Below, piece by piece: positions 32,401-44,060 of a stretch of DNA of 64,000 nt. The stretch spans positions 52,552,984 to 52,616,983 of the forward strand of contig NC_088300.1 in the NCBI RefSeq assembly GCF_032854445.1, given 5' to 3'. The position numbers were made by a program, and so were the translations under genes. The notes beneath the pieces were generated by a model, which was given only the letters and a program-made list of their open reading frames with translations, did not search any database and was not told where the DNA came from. This stretch comes from Liolophura sinensis. Lineage: Eukaryota; Mollusca; Polyplacophora; Chitonida; Chitonidae. Positions within the stretch are counted from its first letter, which is position 1, and each line of letters starts with the position of its first letter.

Positions 32401-35028
32401 CTAAGATTATTAGAAATCTCAGAAGCAAAGTGAGTAACTTGGCAATGGTTGAAATTTTAGATCAAACACTAAATAATACAACTGGGACCAAATAACAACA
32501 ACAACAACAACAATAATAATAATAATAATAATAATAATCATGATGATGATGATGATAATAATAATAAATACATAATAGTGTTTATAATGGTACGTCATGA
32601 TGATTAGTGTAACGGCCAAAATATGCTTAGTTGTCTTTATGTATGTATATGATCTGTATCGCTAGGATAAATCTCTAATCCATAGGTTTAGCGTTGTAAA
32701 GGGCGTAACTCGTGATTTAGTCTTTTATTCGTGTTTTTGTCGGCGAATTCACGGGAAAGAAAATGGCGACGCCCCGGTCAATACGACATGAGTCCTATAA
32801 ACGCTAAAGTAGCGCCTTCTTAGCTTTATTAATTGCAACTTTTGTTTTCATGAGCGTATATCTGTATAACCTGCATATGTGTAAAGTGATATCGTTGTCT
32901 GGTTATGCGAAGTAGATACTTTGTATAGGAATCTTTCTGATGTACGCTTCCTATAGCTCACGTAATGTACTTACTTAGCATCCTGCATTGGGTGAGAGAG
33001 TCGCCTCCCTTGGATTGTTAATTCGATGATCGTTGCTTCTGTTAGACTTTGTTTAGTGGCAATTGCGGTACGTTTGTAGCTAAATTGAACGTTTTACATG
33101 TTGTGCTTTATATACTCAACGTAGTATTGTAAGTACTTTTGCGATAACTGTGTACAGTAAGTAGTATGGGCCACATGAATCGTTGTGTATTTGCAGATCT
33201 TTTGTATAATCTGTCTATTGCCTGTACACAATCATGTTCAGTACATATTACTTATACAGCACCATTTTGTTTACAGTCAATAAAATCAGCACATCAACTC
33301 ATTATCGCATCATCGATCACAGCATGTCATGTAAGGTCACGTGTGTATATACTACCTGTTAAGCGTACTATCATGAACTTGAACAGAATTGACGTGGTTG
33401 TGTGCTTTCATCGGATGTGAATTGCGTTGTTTTCATAACTCTAACCGTTATAATCAGCAATAATAAAGAATGTTACATTAAAAATTTTATTAGCACAAAG
33501 TACATGGATGGTCACATCACAAAATTTGTACAATTGACAAATAACTAACATCTTACACGAAAATGAACTAAACAAAAAAGAAATGAACAAAGCTAATACC
33601 AAAAGATACTAAAATTTCCGTTCTCTTGACACAAGCAATTAACATTCATGAGCAACAATACATCATCACAAAAATGTAACTCATTTCGGCTGGTACTAAA
33701 TACACCAACAAGTACTAGTAATCGCATGCAACAATCATAATCTAGGAGCAAAACGACGTCATATAATATGTGTTATTGGCGTCTTTCGTCAACTTTTTTG
33801 GGGGGGGGGGGGTTGATTGTTCGGACATCTTAACGCGGATAATTCGACCATTGAAATGTGCCAGCTCTTGAAACATATTCGTTGCCCAGCTAACGCGAGA
33901 ACAGGTTTGTCTGCCGGGCGCGCGGGGTCATCTTACACGCTTCGCGCTATACCAAACCGGCTCCATACTCCTTACAGCGCATGCGTCGCTCACTACCTTT
34001 GACTTTACATCACTGCCAACAATAGACAAGCTGACCTTTGGAGCCTATGAGTCGCACGTAGACATTTTTGGGCTTAGGCTCATTATTTGTGTCCTCCCAG
34101 GGAACTATTTAATCAGCATTCATCAATAAAAATGTTTTAGGTGTTAATTTAAAATCATGTTGCACACACTCTAGATACAGAAAATGCGACGGATTGTTTT
34201 ATGTTTTCTGACATTGCTTCCTGTCTCATCACCGTGACCCCAGGCTCCCATACACAAGTGCAGGCGTTGCCTATCCCTCTGTTACATTGGTCCCAGGTAT
34301 AAGCATGTTTACACATGCTAATAGACTATGTGACCGCATGAATACTGACGAGAGTCTGCGCGTAGATAGACAGCTTTGGGGTTATCTTTTGGGGTCACCT
34401 TGTTGGACCTTGAAGAAAAAAATGCCCTAGTTGTGTGAGAACGCATAAATAATCCAGATTTTACCAGAAAAGTGTCAAGGTTTTCAGCCCAGAACGTGAA
34501 TATGGAAGACCATTGCGGCCAGCGCTCCGCCGCGTCGTCAAGCTGCACAACAGCCCAACAGCGTCAATCTGACGTTCTGTTGTCCTTAAACACGCCATTT
34601 TATAACTTCTGAAATAATGTGGTGTCGTCTTAGAAAGAAAGGGAACTGCGCCAATTTAACCTTGCGTGCAAGTGGCGTTAAATTTGTTAAAATTATGAAA
34701 CACCAGTCCAACATTTCAGGTATTTTGTTGTCAATTTGGAAATTAAAGATGAAAGATTTAGTGCAAACAGTTTCCCGCACGATTTGCGACTGAAATCAAG
34801 AAGGTCGACAACATGATAACACGACATTTAATAATTATTTATTTATTGGATTGCTCTGCATTGTATGATAGTTTAAAATTAAAATAATGGGTTGTCACGT
34901 TGTCTTGTTGACGAGTTCCCAAAACTTCTTCAACGTGACAATTTAAGTTAAACTGTCGCTTACAGCGGAGTTGTGAAAGGCTCTGGCATGCAGGACAATA
35001 CAATAACGTACCATCACGAAAGCCTTCT
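29446..35028. other. Long non-coding stretch, no supported gene
   Basis: More than 5 kb without a recognisable gene. It contains the trinucleotide block at 32490-32575 and a poly-G run at about 33799-33812. A TGACGTCA-like site lies at about 30348. Frames such as 33166-33420 and 34318-34548 show no domain, signal or splice context. Confidence 0.5.
32490..32575. repeat. Compound trinucleotide microsatellite
   Basis: Consecutive (CAA)n, (AAT)n, (GAT)n and (AAT)n blocks. The polyisoleucine/valine frame on the minus strand is an artefact of these. Confidence 0.95.
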
Positions 35029-35137
35029 ACTGATTTATTTGTTTTAGGCCGTACTCAAGAATATTTCACTGATACAGCCAGGACTATATGGTGGGAGGAG
35101 AGGAAGCTAGCATGAGCTGGACTCACAGCGACCGCAC
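35029..35137 (-). mobile_element. SINE S1, internally deleted
   Basis: The plus strand reads actgatttatttgttttagg, then ccgtactcaagaatatttca. After the ggtgggagg block the sequence jumps directly to gaggaagctagcatgagctg and cacagcgaccgcac. The whole central domain is deleted and the A-box end is absent. Confidence 0.85.
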
Positions 35138-35574
35138 GTTATTGCTCTGTCAGTCTTATTACTGGGACTATGCAGCATCAGATTCCCCAGACAGCGTTAC
35201 ACAACTTACCTGTATGTTGCTAATGGTATGTATCACGAAAGGTACAGGTGTTCCCCAGGAAGATCTTTTACCTTGCTCACAGGGTTTGACGACAATTTTC
35301 TGACCTGACCCAGTTTTCACCGTCTGACATATAACACATAAATACATAACGACGTATTTTTGTGTCTTCACATTCACTAAACAATCTATGCATAGCTGAG
35401 GCTGTGAAAGATATATATCTACCTTCACTGGAATTAAAGCAAACCACAGACACTCCAGATGGTACGTCTTGTCTGAACTGATATTTGTTCAAAAACCAAA
35501 ACGGTTTCCTCTCTTGCAGACTGTGCGATAAGAGGGATAGTCTCAATTTTAGCATGTGAATTATCCTTACTTGG

Positions 35575-36290
35575 ACAGCAGTATAATAAAAGAGCCCTGC
35601 ATATGGCTTGTAGCTTTTGTTAAAACCTGCGTGTTATGTGGCGATTTCAATCACAAGTTATTACTGCAAAAACTAAGATGTCAAGGTTATTCCATTAAAC
35701 GTCTTCACTCACTAATTTAGTTTCTTATTTTTACAATAGAGTATGTAAGTAAATATGGACAATGTCCAAAATCTCTGACTCTCTGCTTTATGATTGTGTC
35801 TAATTCCGCTTTACCCAAGGCTCGGGGCGGCATATTCATTGTGTTGAATTATATCGCCAAATTGGACTTATGAACAGTTGCAATCAAAGCGCAACTGAGA
35901 TACATATTTTATTATCACCAACTTATATACTAGCATGGTGCACGTTTTGAATACTGATTTCACTAATTCGCCTAGAACATAAATTGTGTTTTTTCTTCAC
36001 CACTGAAAACTCATGACAACTTCTCTTTGCATGATTTAGTCCTAATTTCGTATCTTACATACTTTTTTGGGTGGTTTGTGTAAAAGGTCGTTTTGGGAAT
36101 TGGTCTTGAGATTATTGACCTAGAACGTCCGTATTGCTTGACGGCTGGTATATTAATGTCTTTTTCGACGCATAGGTTCAGTGTTTGTAGTACAGCAGCA
36201 GTAATACTATGACACAATCCCATTTCAAATTTCATATTATTTTTCGGTTTTCCATTACACAGGTTTTGTGTCATTGTCTCGTAACAAAAC
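35575..36290 (+). mobile_element. Naiad-type Penelope 3' part, second copy
   Basis: It starts in the reverse transcriptase thumb (agagccctgcatatgg and gttattactgcaaaaacta match 15353-15465) and passes the coding end near 35770 (tatggacaatgt). It continues into the 3' non-coding region: gcaatcaaagcgcaactgag, gtgatttcac-like and catcactg-like blocks, gggaattggtcttgagatta and tagaacgtccgtat. It matches 15345-16300 but lacks the 15570-15830 segment. Stops and deletions show decay. Confidence 0.8.
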
Positions 36291-36351
36291 AACTTTTATA
36301 TAAGTGTTGAGTTTCATAGTCTTAGTTTTTTGCTGTTTACGACACGATTTA

Positions 36352-36440
36352 CATTTATTTATTATGATAGATTGTCCTTTCACGCCGGACTCGAGAATTG
36401 TGCGTTTGCACTATGGCAGCCAGTTTTATGGGTGGAGCAA
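36352..36440 (-). mobile_element. Highly degraded SINE S1 tail
   Basis: The plus-strand order ttatttattatgatagattg, cacgccggactcgagaattg, ctatggcagccagttttatg and ggtggagcaa parallels the S1 tail in reverse orientation, with many substitutions. Confidence 0.5.
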
Positions 36441-37038
36441 ATTAAATTTTCCAAACTAAACCCATTGCCCTTCGGCATGTACTTGACAAACGTCCAGACT
36501 TTAAGCCTTACCCGGTCCAGGATAAACTCAAGGGTGTCCTCTAATTTCACTGATGACGGTCAGGAATATGCTGTCATTATATCAACTAAAATGGGATCTC
36601 GGTTTCGATGTCGGGCATGCACACGGGCCACAGGTGTAGCACAATGACTCAAAAGAGCTTTTCACCAGTGTCATCGCATCACGATATATATATACCGTAA
36701 GCATGAGTCGTATGTGCATGGGACCCTGAAATAGCATCGGAATATGACGTAATGTAACAACAGTTGTAGTTGTAAAGAAAACACATTTATCGTCTTTATC
36801 CCAGCTTAAAAAGAAACGACAATCAAGCTCTGCACAGTTTGGAGGGAAATTTTGTAACTTTCGAGACGAAAATTGTCCAAACTTTGAGGGCGGCTTCTAT
36901 CAACTTGTTCGACCTGCAAGTTACGCCTCAAATATGGTTTAAATAAAGACGATATGGTATTTGTTACAGCTCAGTGAAAATATAACTAACCTTCTTTGCC
37001 GTGAAAATTTTTAATTTCGTCCTTTGAGCAAGATAAAC

Positions 37039-37290
37039 TCAGGGCCTCACGGGGAAATATCCACATGCTGATAAATCCCATGCAGACAGCGACCTGATCG
37101 CCGACGTTTCACTCAGGGTCCATGGCCGTGAAATTAATCCAAACTTAGCCGTTTCCATGAATCCAGCCTCCTCCCTTTTCCCCTTGTTCTGAATGTAAAC
37201 AGTAAAATCAGCAAACATATCCGGCACACTCACACAATTGAGGCAGTCGTCAGTGGTTTCACCAATGCACGATGGTGATCATATTCAACG
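37039..37290 (-). CDS. Weak candidate exon, unknown product
   Basis: On the minus strand a frame is open for about 83 codons from after a TGA near 37290 to a stop at 37039. It includes the cysteine-containing start CIGETTDDCLNCVSVPDMF and MFADFTVYIQNKGKREEAGF. Composition is moderately coding-like and there is no starting ATG near the beginning. No splice acceptor is clear. No family is recognised and the frame could be chance. Confidence 0.18.
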
Positions 37291-37299
37291 CTCGTTTTG

Positions 37300-38849
37300 A
37301 AAACTTCTGTTACCGGGTAGTCACTGCAAGCAGACACGATTAGTGATTACGCAGCCAAACGAGGGTCATACATTTTCAATAAATGCAGACTTTGCATCAC
37401 TGTTATAGAGCCAAACTTCTAGTCCAGTCATCATCATGTAGCCGGTCCTTTCACAGAAGATGTGATTTTAAACTACACCACACGTTCAAACTTTGCTTGT
37501 ATTCCAATACGTACGTCTCCTTCAAGTGACGTCAGAGCAGGAGGGGATTCCCGGGGCGTAACGATTTATCAGTGTTTCGTGAAGTGACCGCCTTCTTGTA
37601 GTTTAAGATCGTGGGTGTTTACTATATTGATCTATTTTATGTAGTTTGCTAATGAAAACTAATGAAATAGAAATCTGCAGAGCATAATCATATTCGAGCT
37701 GAAGAAATTGTGCTCATTTATAGGTGAACTACATACTGTCTGCGCTGGTTCTCTAGTTATAGTAAGTCAGTCTACTGGTTGACGAAAAAAATGTGTGTTT
37801 TGATCATTTAGTATGAAAAAATAAAGGTATATAATAAATAGTTTATTATAACAGCGTGTGTTCTGGGATGTTGCATCAGCTCTCCGGTTGTCTGCAGAGA
37901 TCGGTCGACCTCAGACAAATCGAACTGACACACCATCGCGGATCACACGCTGTTATGATAATCTCGCCCTATATATATATGGACGTAACATGTTTCGCAT
38001 TATCACGTGTGTACGACAGATGAAAGAATATACGTCATCATTTCTTGTGTACACGTCCGTCACGTGTTTCCGCCGTCGATAGTGTTGCTCATCTGCCACA
38101 GATATATAGTTGTCGTGAAGTTTGTTAGTAAGAACTGAAGAAGAAAGTGACACCAAAATAACAAGAAAACTGAAGGTGCTCAATCAGTCAATCTTTAGTG
38201 TGATTTCCGGGATTCGTATGTTGATCAGAAGGCGTAAATTCCAAAACTTAATTTTCACTTGTCAGAAACAGATGAGATTGTTCTTACATGTTTTGGGGTA
38301 TCGTTCAAATGTTGGCGTTGAATACAAACACAGATATATTGTTTTATCAATATATATTATTGCACCTTGCTTGTGATTTTTTAAAAATAAATGTATTCAT
38401 TACAAATGTTATTAATAGGTTTGTTCATATGAAAGCCAGCAAGTGACCGATGTGTGCGGAGAAATATATTTGTTATGGAAGCTTCTGAAAAGCTTCTGCA
38501 TCTTCTGTCCCAGATTTTGAAAGCACATATTTTAGACTAGATCCTCAACTTTTCTAGGTTTTAGATTTGAGACGTTTCATTCTTTCCTGATTGTAAATCT
38601 GATCCTTGATACCGAAACCCTATACTTTCCATCACAATCCCCTATCCACACTACCATTTACCTTTCCGAATTGACGTCAAAATTGCTTTCATCGGGAATG
38701 GGATGAAAAGTAACCTTGTCACGAGAAAGGGTCATAGGAAATCGGATGTTCTGGGTCCGCCCATTGCATGTGGCTGGGTGATGCTAAAGGGGAAACAACT
38801 TGTGCTCACAAAGAGCATTAGTTTGCAGATTCAACTACAGACGATTAAT
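37300..38849. other. Non-coding stretch, no supported gene
   Basis: Short overlapping frames only, including 37858-38082 and 38122-38376, none with motifs. No repeat family was recognised. Confidence 0.45.
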
Positions 38850-38985
38850 TCTTCATTTCAATGTGGCATCACAAGAGACCGTATTTCATCGGTTACATTT
38901 TACCGTTTGCCAGCTATCGGACTGTCGTCGCTGCTCTGCTTTTTCAGTATGCTGTACATCTTGATTATATTTTACTTACATTCGG
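38850..38985 (+). repeat. R1 fragment joined to a SINE piece
   Basis: Blocks catcggttacattttaccgt, tttgccagctatcggactgt and cgtcgctgctctgctttttc belong to R1. After acttacattcggatggtcgt it passes without a gap into S1 SINE sequence. Confidence 0.65.
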
Positions 38986-39033
38986 ATGGTCGTGGGTTTC
39001 CCCCGGGCTGTGCCCGGTTTCCTCCCACCATAA
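38980..39033 (+). mobile_element. SINE S1 middle fragment at duplication boundary
   Basis: Only the middle of S1 is present (cggatggtcgtgggtttccc, then gtgcccggtttcctcccacc and ataat). The next bases, attaatacatcgcaccg, are the start of the duplicated flank of the synthetase gene. The 121- and 65-codon frames here are shadows. Confidence 0.85.
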
Positions 39034-40405
39034 TATTAATACATCGCACCGTACTTAATTTGGAATAGACATTTTGTGAGGCTCAACATGTGACCTTGTT
39101 TCTCACAAAAAAATTACACAATCATAACATAATTGTTAAATGTTCCATTTTAACTATACAATTGTTTTTGTATGAACATTTGATGTGAACAGGAGGGTCA
39201 TTTGAAACGTGATCGCCTCTCTGGATGCTGAACTCCAGGCCATATCACGGTGTTAAATCCTAGCGCAAATGTAAACAACATTGAAATTTACGATGAGTCC
39301 ACGAGTGAACTCTAGTCATGGGATGAGATAAGGTGTTTTGGCCTCCGCCTTTCCGATCCCCATTATTTACCCATTACATGTTATGGACGTGTTGAAGTTG
39401 TTAATGGTAGAAGCAGTAAACCAATTATGGCATCAAATTATACCACACAGTTTTAGCAATTTGTGTCTTAGGTAGAATATCAATCTATTCCTGTTTTCCT
39501 TACAGAAATGGGGATGTTTGATATCTGTTTCATCTTATGGGAATAAGATATTAGCTCGGCGCTTTCATTGACGTGACATAAGGATGGCCTGCATGAATCG
39601 CAGAATTACGCCCATCCATGCACACCACTAGGATATGTTGAAATGTGTAATATTTTGTGAATATGGTGGTTGTAATATGACTTAGCACACGACCTTGAAA
39701 TATTCATTTTTAATTTTATTACCCAAACGTAACAGTTAAAGATATGTCAAACTGAGATGATTTTGATGAGGCTGACAGGAAAAAAATCTTGTATTTCTGG
39801 AAACTATGCACAAACTATGAGTTGATCTCTAGACCTCCGTTCGACCTTAAATACAACTTGTACGTAAGAAGGTCTACCAGCAACCTGCGGATGGTCGTGG
39901 GTCTCCCCCGGGCTCTGCTCGGTTTCCACCCACCATAATGCTGGCCGCGTTCTAGTTTTATCTAGTTTTACAGTGATTCAAGGTGTTTTGGGGGAAAGGT
40001 CATTCACTCGGAACCGGTCCAACATAGTTGTACTGGAAAATATCATTGCGCACCATGCTATCCACACCAATCTCTCCTGTTAGCGTAAATCGAGGTAATG
40101 TATTACGAATTCAAAGCATGGATGTTGAGTAGCCTACACCGATAGTAATTTAACTCGTTCAATATATTCTTTGCGTTTATGCTAGAGTCTCGCGCCGTAC
40201 GCCCCGGGCGCTAGACTTGGTCATAATTCGAATTGTCGTCCCGTGCCAGTCCGGGTTGTAATTCTTACGCGCCTTGTGTGAGTGATCGCGAGAACGGAGG
40301 GTTATAGCAAACCGCCTGCCCGTTTAACGAGACAAGCAGTGATACTGTCACGGCAAAGTTTGCTTACATTAGATTTCCGCTCAGAAATGAGACTGTGCTA
40401 GATTA
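39033..40405. repeat. Segmental duplication, copy B of the 3' flank
   Basis: Counterpart of 24325-26130 with the same landmarks. Relative to copy A it lacks two blocks of about 180 and 400 bases and carries an 85-base SINE piece at 39868-39957 at the second deletion. It ends within about 20 bases of the stop codon of gene B, whereas copy A continues another 500 bases. Confidence 0.9.
39868..39957 (+). mobile_element. SINE S1 fragment inside duplication copy B
   Basis: The sequence aaggtctaccagcaacctgc, ggatggtcgtgggtctcccc and ccaccataatgctggccgcg is the S1 middle. Neither head nor tail is present. It occupies the place where copy A has about 400 bases of other sequence, so it is more likely a deletion or replacement junction than a simple insertion. 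Confidence 0.85.
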
Positions 40406-40427
40406 TGAAAACTTCGATCCATCTATG

Positions 40428-42095
40428 TCAGTCTGCATCGCAAATATCACTTGTACGCTGTTTGGCTAGTTCCGCAATTTGTCGACGATCGACCTTTTGT
40501 GATGCAAGTCGAGGAAAAGTTTCAAAGGTCAAAAATGTTCCAGGCATCAAGCCCTTTCCGTCAGGAGACAAGTCAGGCTGAAATTGCTCCAACGCGTACG
40601 TTTCCAGATCTGCAGCCGAAACATCACATCCTGTTTTCACAATGACACATGCGCAAACCTCTTGATACATGCGCTCATCCGGAATTCCAACAACAACAAC
40701 CTCTGCAATAGCTGGATGTTTGGTGATGACCTTTTCAATAGATGCTGGAAATATCTTTATCGTCGATCTTTTTATGATCTCAACTAAGCGACCCTTAATA
40801 CAGAAACTCTTCTCGTCGTCCAGCATATAGCCTATGTCGCCCGTGTGAAACCAGCCGTTCTCATCCGTTAGTTTTACAAACTGTCCATCAGTGGTTAAAT
40901 AATTCTTCGCTGTGCTGATGTTACGGACACAAATTTCCCCGTCTGTGTTCACAGGGACAACATGGCCGTGCTCATCAACGATCTTCATTTCTGTGGCGGG
41001 AAGAGGACTACCGATGAGGTCGTCTTCAACATCGGGCAGTTCATCGACATTCGACAAGGTCACACCAGCAGTCTCAGTCGTACCATAATTCAAGCACAGT
41101 TTTTCGCCAAATTCACGAAAACGCCGGAGAAGACTTTTGGACAGTCGTTGACCTGAGGTGACAATAGTTTTGAAAAAAGGAAGCTGATCTGGAGCGGTAA
41201 GTTTCAGCTTTTCGAAATCATAGAGGATATAAGGCGGGAAGTATCCACATGTGACGGCTTCTTGCTTGAGAATCTTACAGACCTGGCGTGACAAGCCGTC
41301 ACGCACTGTGCTTTGGGTGTTCAGTGTGACAAACGTACAGCCCAAGACAGCGATTACCATTGGGCTTCCAGCAACATATCCCATAGGCCTGTCACAGAAG
41401 AAGACATCATTATTTTCCAGCCCCATTTCTGTATACAAAAACAAAAGATTATTGATGACAGCCATATGAGAATAAGGCACGAACTTTGGAACGCCCGTGC
41501 TGCCAGATGTGTGGAACACAGTGGTCAGATCCTCTGGATCTATATTATCTGGTAAACTTATGTCCTTACTTTTCATATCGGCAAGGATCTTGTGAAAGTT
41601 GGTTTCAGCCGAAGCGTCGTTGTGATCCTCCACGGCAATGACTTTCAAAGCAAACCCTTTTGACCTCAGATCCTCAATGTTTCTGGTCATGAAATGTTTT
41701 AGTTTTTCATCGCGCATGTCCGCCACCAGAAGCTTACAGCCGATGGTTTTCACGAAATCAAGATCCTTCTGGGAAGCGAAAGTGGACGAATTGATGCTGA
41801 CGACTCCAGCCAGTGAGCCGGCGATTGATGTGATGAGCCACTCCGTGCTGTTATACACAAACACAGCCACTCGGTCCCCGGGTGTTATCCCAACGCTAAC
41901 GTAGTATTTGGCCAAACTCTCTGCCTTCTCATAAAGCTCTCCAAACGTTATGAAGGACCTCCGAACATCACTCATGTGCACCACCAAAGCGGCTTTATTC
42001 GGTTGGATTTTGGCCCAGTAGCGCACACGTGATCCAATGGTATCGAAAATAAAATTGTACTCCTTGGTGTTACGAAAATAACTCAACTTGCTCAT
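40428..42095 (-). CDS. Acyl-CoA synthetase family protein, paralogue B (ACSF2-like)
   Basis: A 555-residue paralogue of the protein at 26631-28292, with the same ANL motifs: TSGSTGVPK (196-204), YGTTE (337-341), HTGD (417-420), GRLVEIIKRSTIKIFP (435-450) and K534 in PRLASQKVDRR. Counting by eye, about 101 of 553 aligned residues differ (82% identity): 94% in residues 1-150, 77% in 151-350, 90% in 351-450 and about 63% beyond 450. Differences near the presumed acyl pocket include Trp344 of A as Gly in B, and Gly336 as Asn. The final residues (SDICDAD) are unlike those of A and may be encoded by DNA brought in at a deletion junction. The frame is intronless, with a conserved 3' splice site 19 bases upstream of the ATG. 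Function: presumed acyl-CoA or related acyl-adenylate formation, substrate unknown. Confidence 0.93.
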   Translation of the reverse strand: MSKLSYFRNTKEYNFIFDTIGSRVRYWAKIQPNKAALVVHMSDVRRSFITFGELYEKAESLAKYYVSVGITPGDRVAVFVYNSTEWLITSIAGSLAGVVSINSSTFASQKDLDFVKTIGCKLLVADMRDEKLKHFMTRNIEDLRSKGFALKVIAVEDHNDASAETNFHKILADMKSKDISLPDNIDPEDLTTVFHTSGSTGVPKFVPYSHMAVINNLLFLYTEMGLENNDVFFCDRPMGYVAGSPMVIAVLGCTFVTLNTQSTVRDGLSRQVCKILKQEAVTCGYFPPYILYDFEKLKLTAPDQLPFFKTIVTSGQRLSKSLLRRFREFGEKLCLNYGTTETAGVTLSNVDELPDVEDDLIGSPLPATEMKIVDEHGHVVPVNTDGEICVRNISTAKNYLTTDGQFVKLTDENGWFHTGDIGYMLDDEKSFCIKGRLVEIIKRSTIKIFPASIEKVITKHPAIAEVVVVGIPDERMYQEVCACVIVKTGCDVSAADLETYALEQFQPDLSPDGKGLMPGTFLTFETFPRLASQKVDRRQIAELAKQRTSDICDAD

Positions 42096-42113
42096 CTCTT
42101 CTTGTTGGTTTTC

Positions 42114-42133
42114 TCTGGAATGTAAACAGACAG
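42114..42133 (-). promoter_or_regulatory. Predicted 3' splice site upstream of synthetase B
   Basis: The minus strand reads ctgtttacattccag and then agaaaaccaacaagaagag before the ATG. The exon would start at 42114, 19 bases before the ATG as in paralogue A, leaving an in-frame ENQQEE ahead of the Met. Confidence 0.6.
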
Positions 42134-42424
42134 TATTTAAATGTCATAAATTGTCAGCTAAAAGAAATCTGAAACACTGAGGAAAATTTTACTCCTTGAA
42201 GTTATACGAAAATAACTCAACCTTTTCCTGTTTTCATGCTGTTTCGCTGTAAAACACAATAGTAAGAAAGGGATCCCTTTTCAGATAAGCTAACACTGTA
42301 CACCTGAAATATTTCACCACTTGGTAAGATCATATCTCAAATTGCAGAGCTATACTTGATGTGAAATAAAATATTTAACAACTTTGCAAAGAAAGCGTGC
42401 ATTCTGTTCATGCGTTCATGTTCA

Positions 42425-42715
42425 TGGTACTTAGCTGTATCAAGTAGCTCTTCCATCGGTGTAGATCTTCCATTGGTGCTTAGCTGTGTAAAGTAGCACT
42501 TCCACTGGTGGCGATTAGAAATTTCTCGATCGTATGACCACGGCTCACCCCCATACGAAATATAATAACGATTAGGGCATTTCAGATCGATGCTTAGCTG
42601 TATCAAGTAGCTCTTCTATTGGTGTTTAGCTGTCCATCTCCTCCATTGCTGCTTAGCTGTATAAAGTATCTCTTCCATTGGTGTTTACCTGTGTCAAGTA
42701 GCTCTGCTACAATGT
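42425..42715. repeat. Interrupted minisatellite, about 35-40 bp unit
   Basis: The unit gcttagctgtatcaagtagc plus tcttccattggtgt recurs about six times with substitutions (42425-42505 and 42593-42715). It is interrupted at about 42507-42588 by a segment that occurs again, inverted, at 44061-44140. Confidence 0.8.
42507..42588 (-). repeat. Short interspersed repeat, inverted relative to 44061
   Basis: Read on the minus strand it gives gatctgaaatgccctaatcg, then ttatatttcgtatgggggtg, agccgtggt and aaatttctaatc. The same blocks in the same order lie on the plus strand at 44061-44140. Confidence 0.8.
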
Positions 42716-43623
42716 GAGGCAGAAACAGTACTAATCATATTACATGGACACTCAAGCTTTGATGTTGGTCAACTGGAAGTGAACAGAAGTGAAGTGAAGG
42801 GGAGGAAGACAGTGTCAGCGATCAGATGAATGGCATCAGCGAAGAACAAAGAGATAAGCATGCGTAATCTCGTATGGTGATGATGTCATCGCTGCTCGCT
42901 TTTTGAGTATCTGCAGAAAAAGAACGTGTTCCACACTTACAGTACAAGTAGTCAGTGGTATATTCACACGAAACCCTATCGCCGTCTCATGACCTTGTTC
43001 AGTTTAGAGAAAATGATCAGGTCACTGTTCTTTCTGTGCTGACGGAGGGTGGAAAATGATGACGTAGATTTTGAAGGCCATTTCATGATACTCGTGTCCT
43101 TTGTTTTGTTTTCTGTTACCCCTACTTGAAAAAACCCGTGGATCTCACGAAATTTGCGCTGAAGTTTGTGCGAGATTGCTCCAAGCCTCGCTATGCGCCG
43201 CTCAGAATGACACACTGCCACTCAGAATGTCACAACTAAATTTCGATCACATCTCAGTCAAATATGTCGTATTATGGGCATTCCCAAGTAATGCAGCAAT
43301 CGTATGAGGTTTTCTCTATCTCAGAGTGTAAGATTTCTTTCTTGTCTAACTTGTTTATCTAACGTTCTAAGTAAAGACGTTCTGCACTGTACGACAAAGA
43401 ATTGCCCCTGGCTGCATGCGCACTTTGCTGAATAACATGTACCCAAATGATACTGTAGCTCCACGCATTCAGGGTAGTGAGAGGAAGGTGTACAAAAGCA
43501 TTACAACACAAGTCAATGCCCTGGAGGAACAGGAATATGTAACCAACACGGATATCACACAGTCTGTATAAACACCTCCAAAATAGATGTATTATGTCAT
43601 ACTATAACGTATCATGTCGAATG

Positions 43624-43955
43624 AATCGATGACTGAATGCTTGGGATTTAATGTCACACTTAACAATTTTAGCAGTCATATGACGATGAGGAGTCATTAG
43701 GTGTGTGTACATATACTTTGTCCTTGTGGCAAAGCGAGTCCATGCCGCCAATGTGCTGCCGGCCACTGAAGTATTATGAAGAAGACACCAGACATGACAC
43801 CCGACCCATTCACATTATTCTGACACCAATCCTGTATCCTTGCTCTAACCTCTCAGTCCTGAACTCCAAGCGAATCAGTAACAAGTAACATTTTTAAAGT
43901 CTTGGGTATGACCCGACACGATTTTGATCCAGGAACTCTCGACTTCGAGACGGAA
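43624..43955 (-). mobile_element. SINE family S2, second copy
   Basis: Plus-strand blocks gaatgcttgggatttaatgt, gcagtcatatgacgatgagg, ctttgtccttgtggcaaagc and accagacatgacacccgacc match the layout of 22848-23190. The tRNA-like end near 43940 is more degraded (gatccaggaactctcgactt). Confidence 0.75.
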
Positions 43956-44060
43956 GCGTGCCATGTCGTATCAGGTGTCTGTAAACATGACAGGTCTGAT
44001 CTTGTCTCATATACGATATAGGATTTTGGAAAACATCGTCTACTTGGAAATATGTTGTAA

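Noticed and set aside
36330-36647. 105-codon frame on the plus strand
   Set aside because: Its first part overlaps a degraded SINE tail and no motif is visible in the rest.
38703-39068. 121-codon frame on the plus strand
   Set aside because: It reads through an R1 fragment and a SINE fragment into the duplicated flank.
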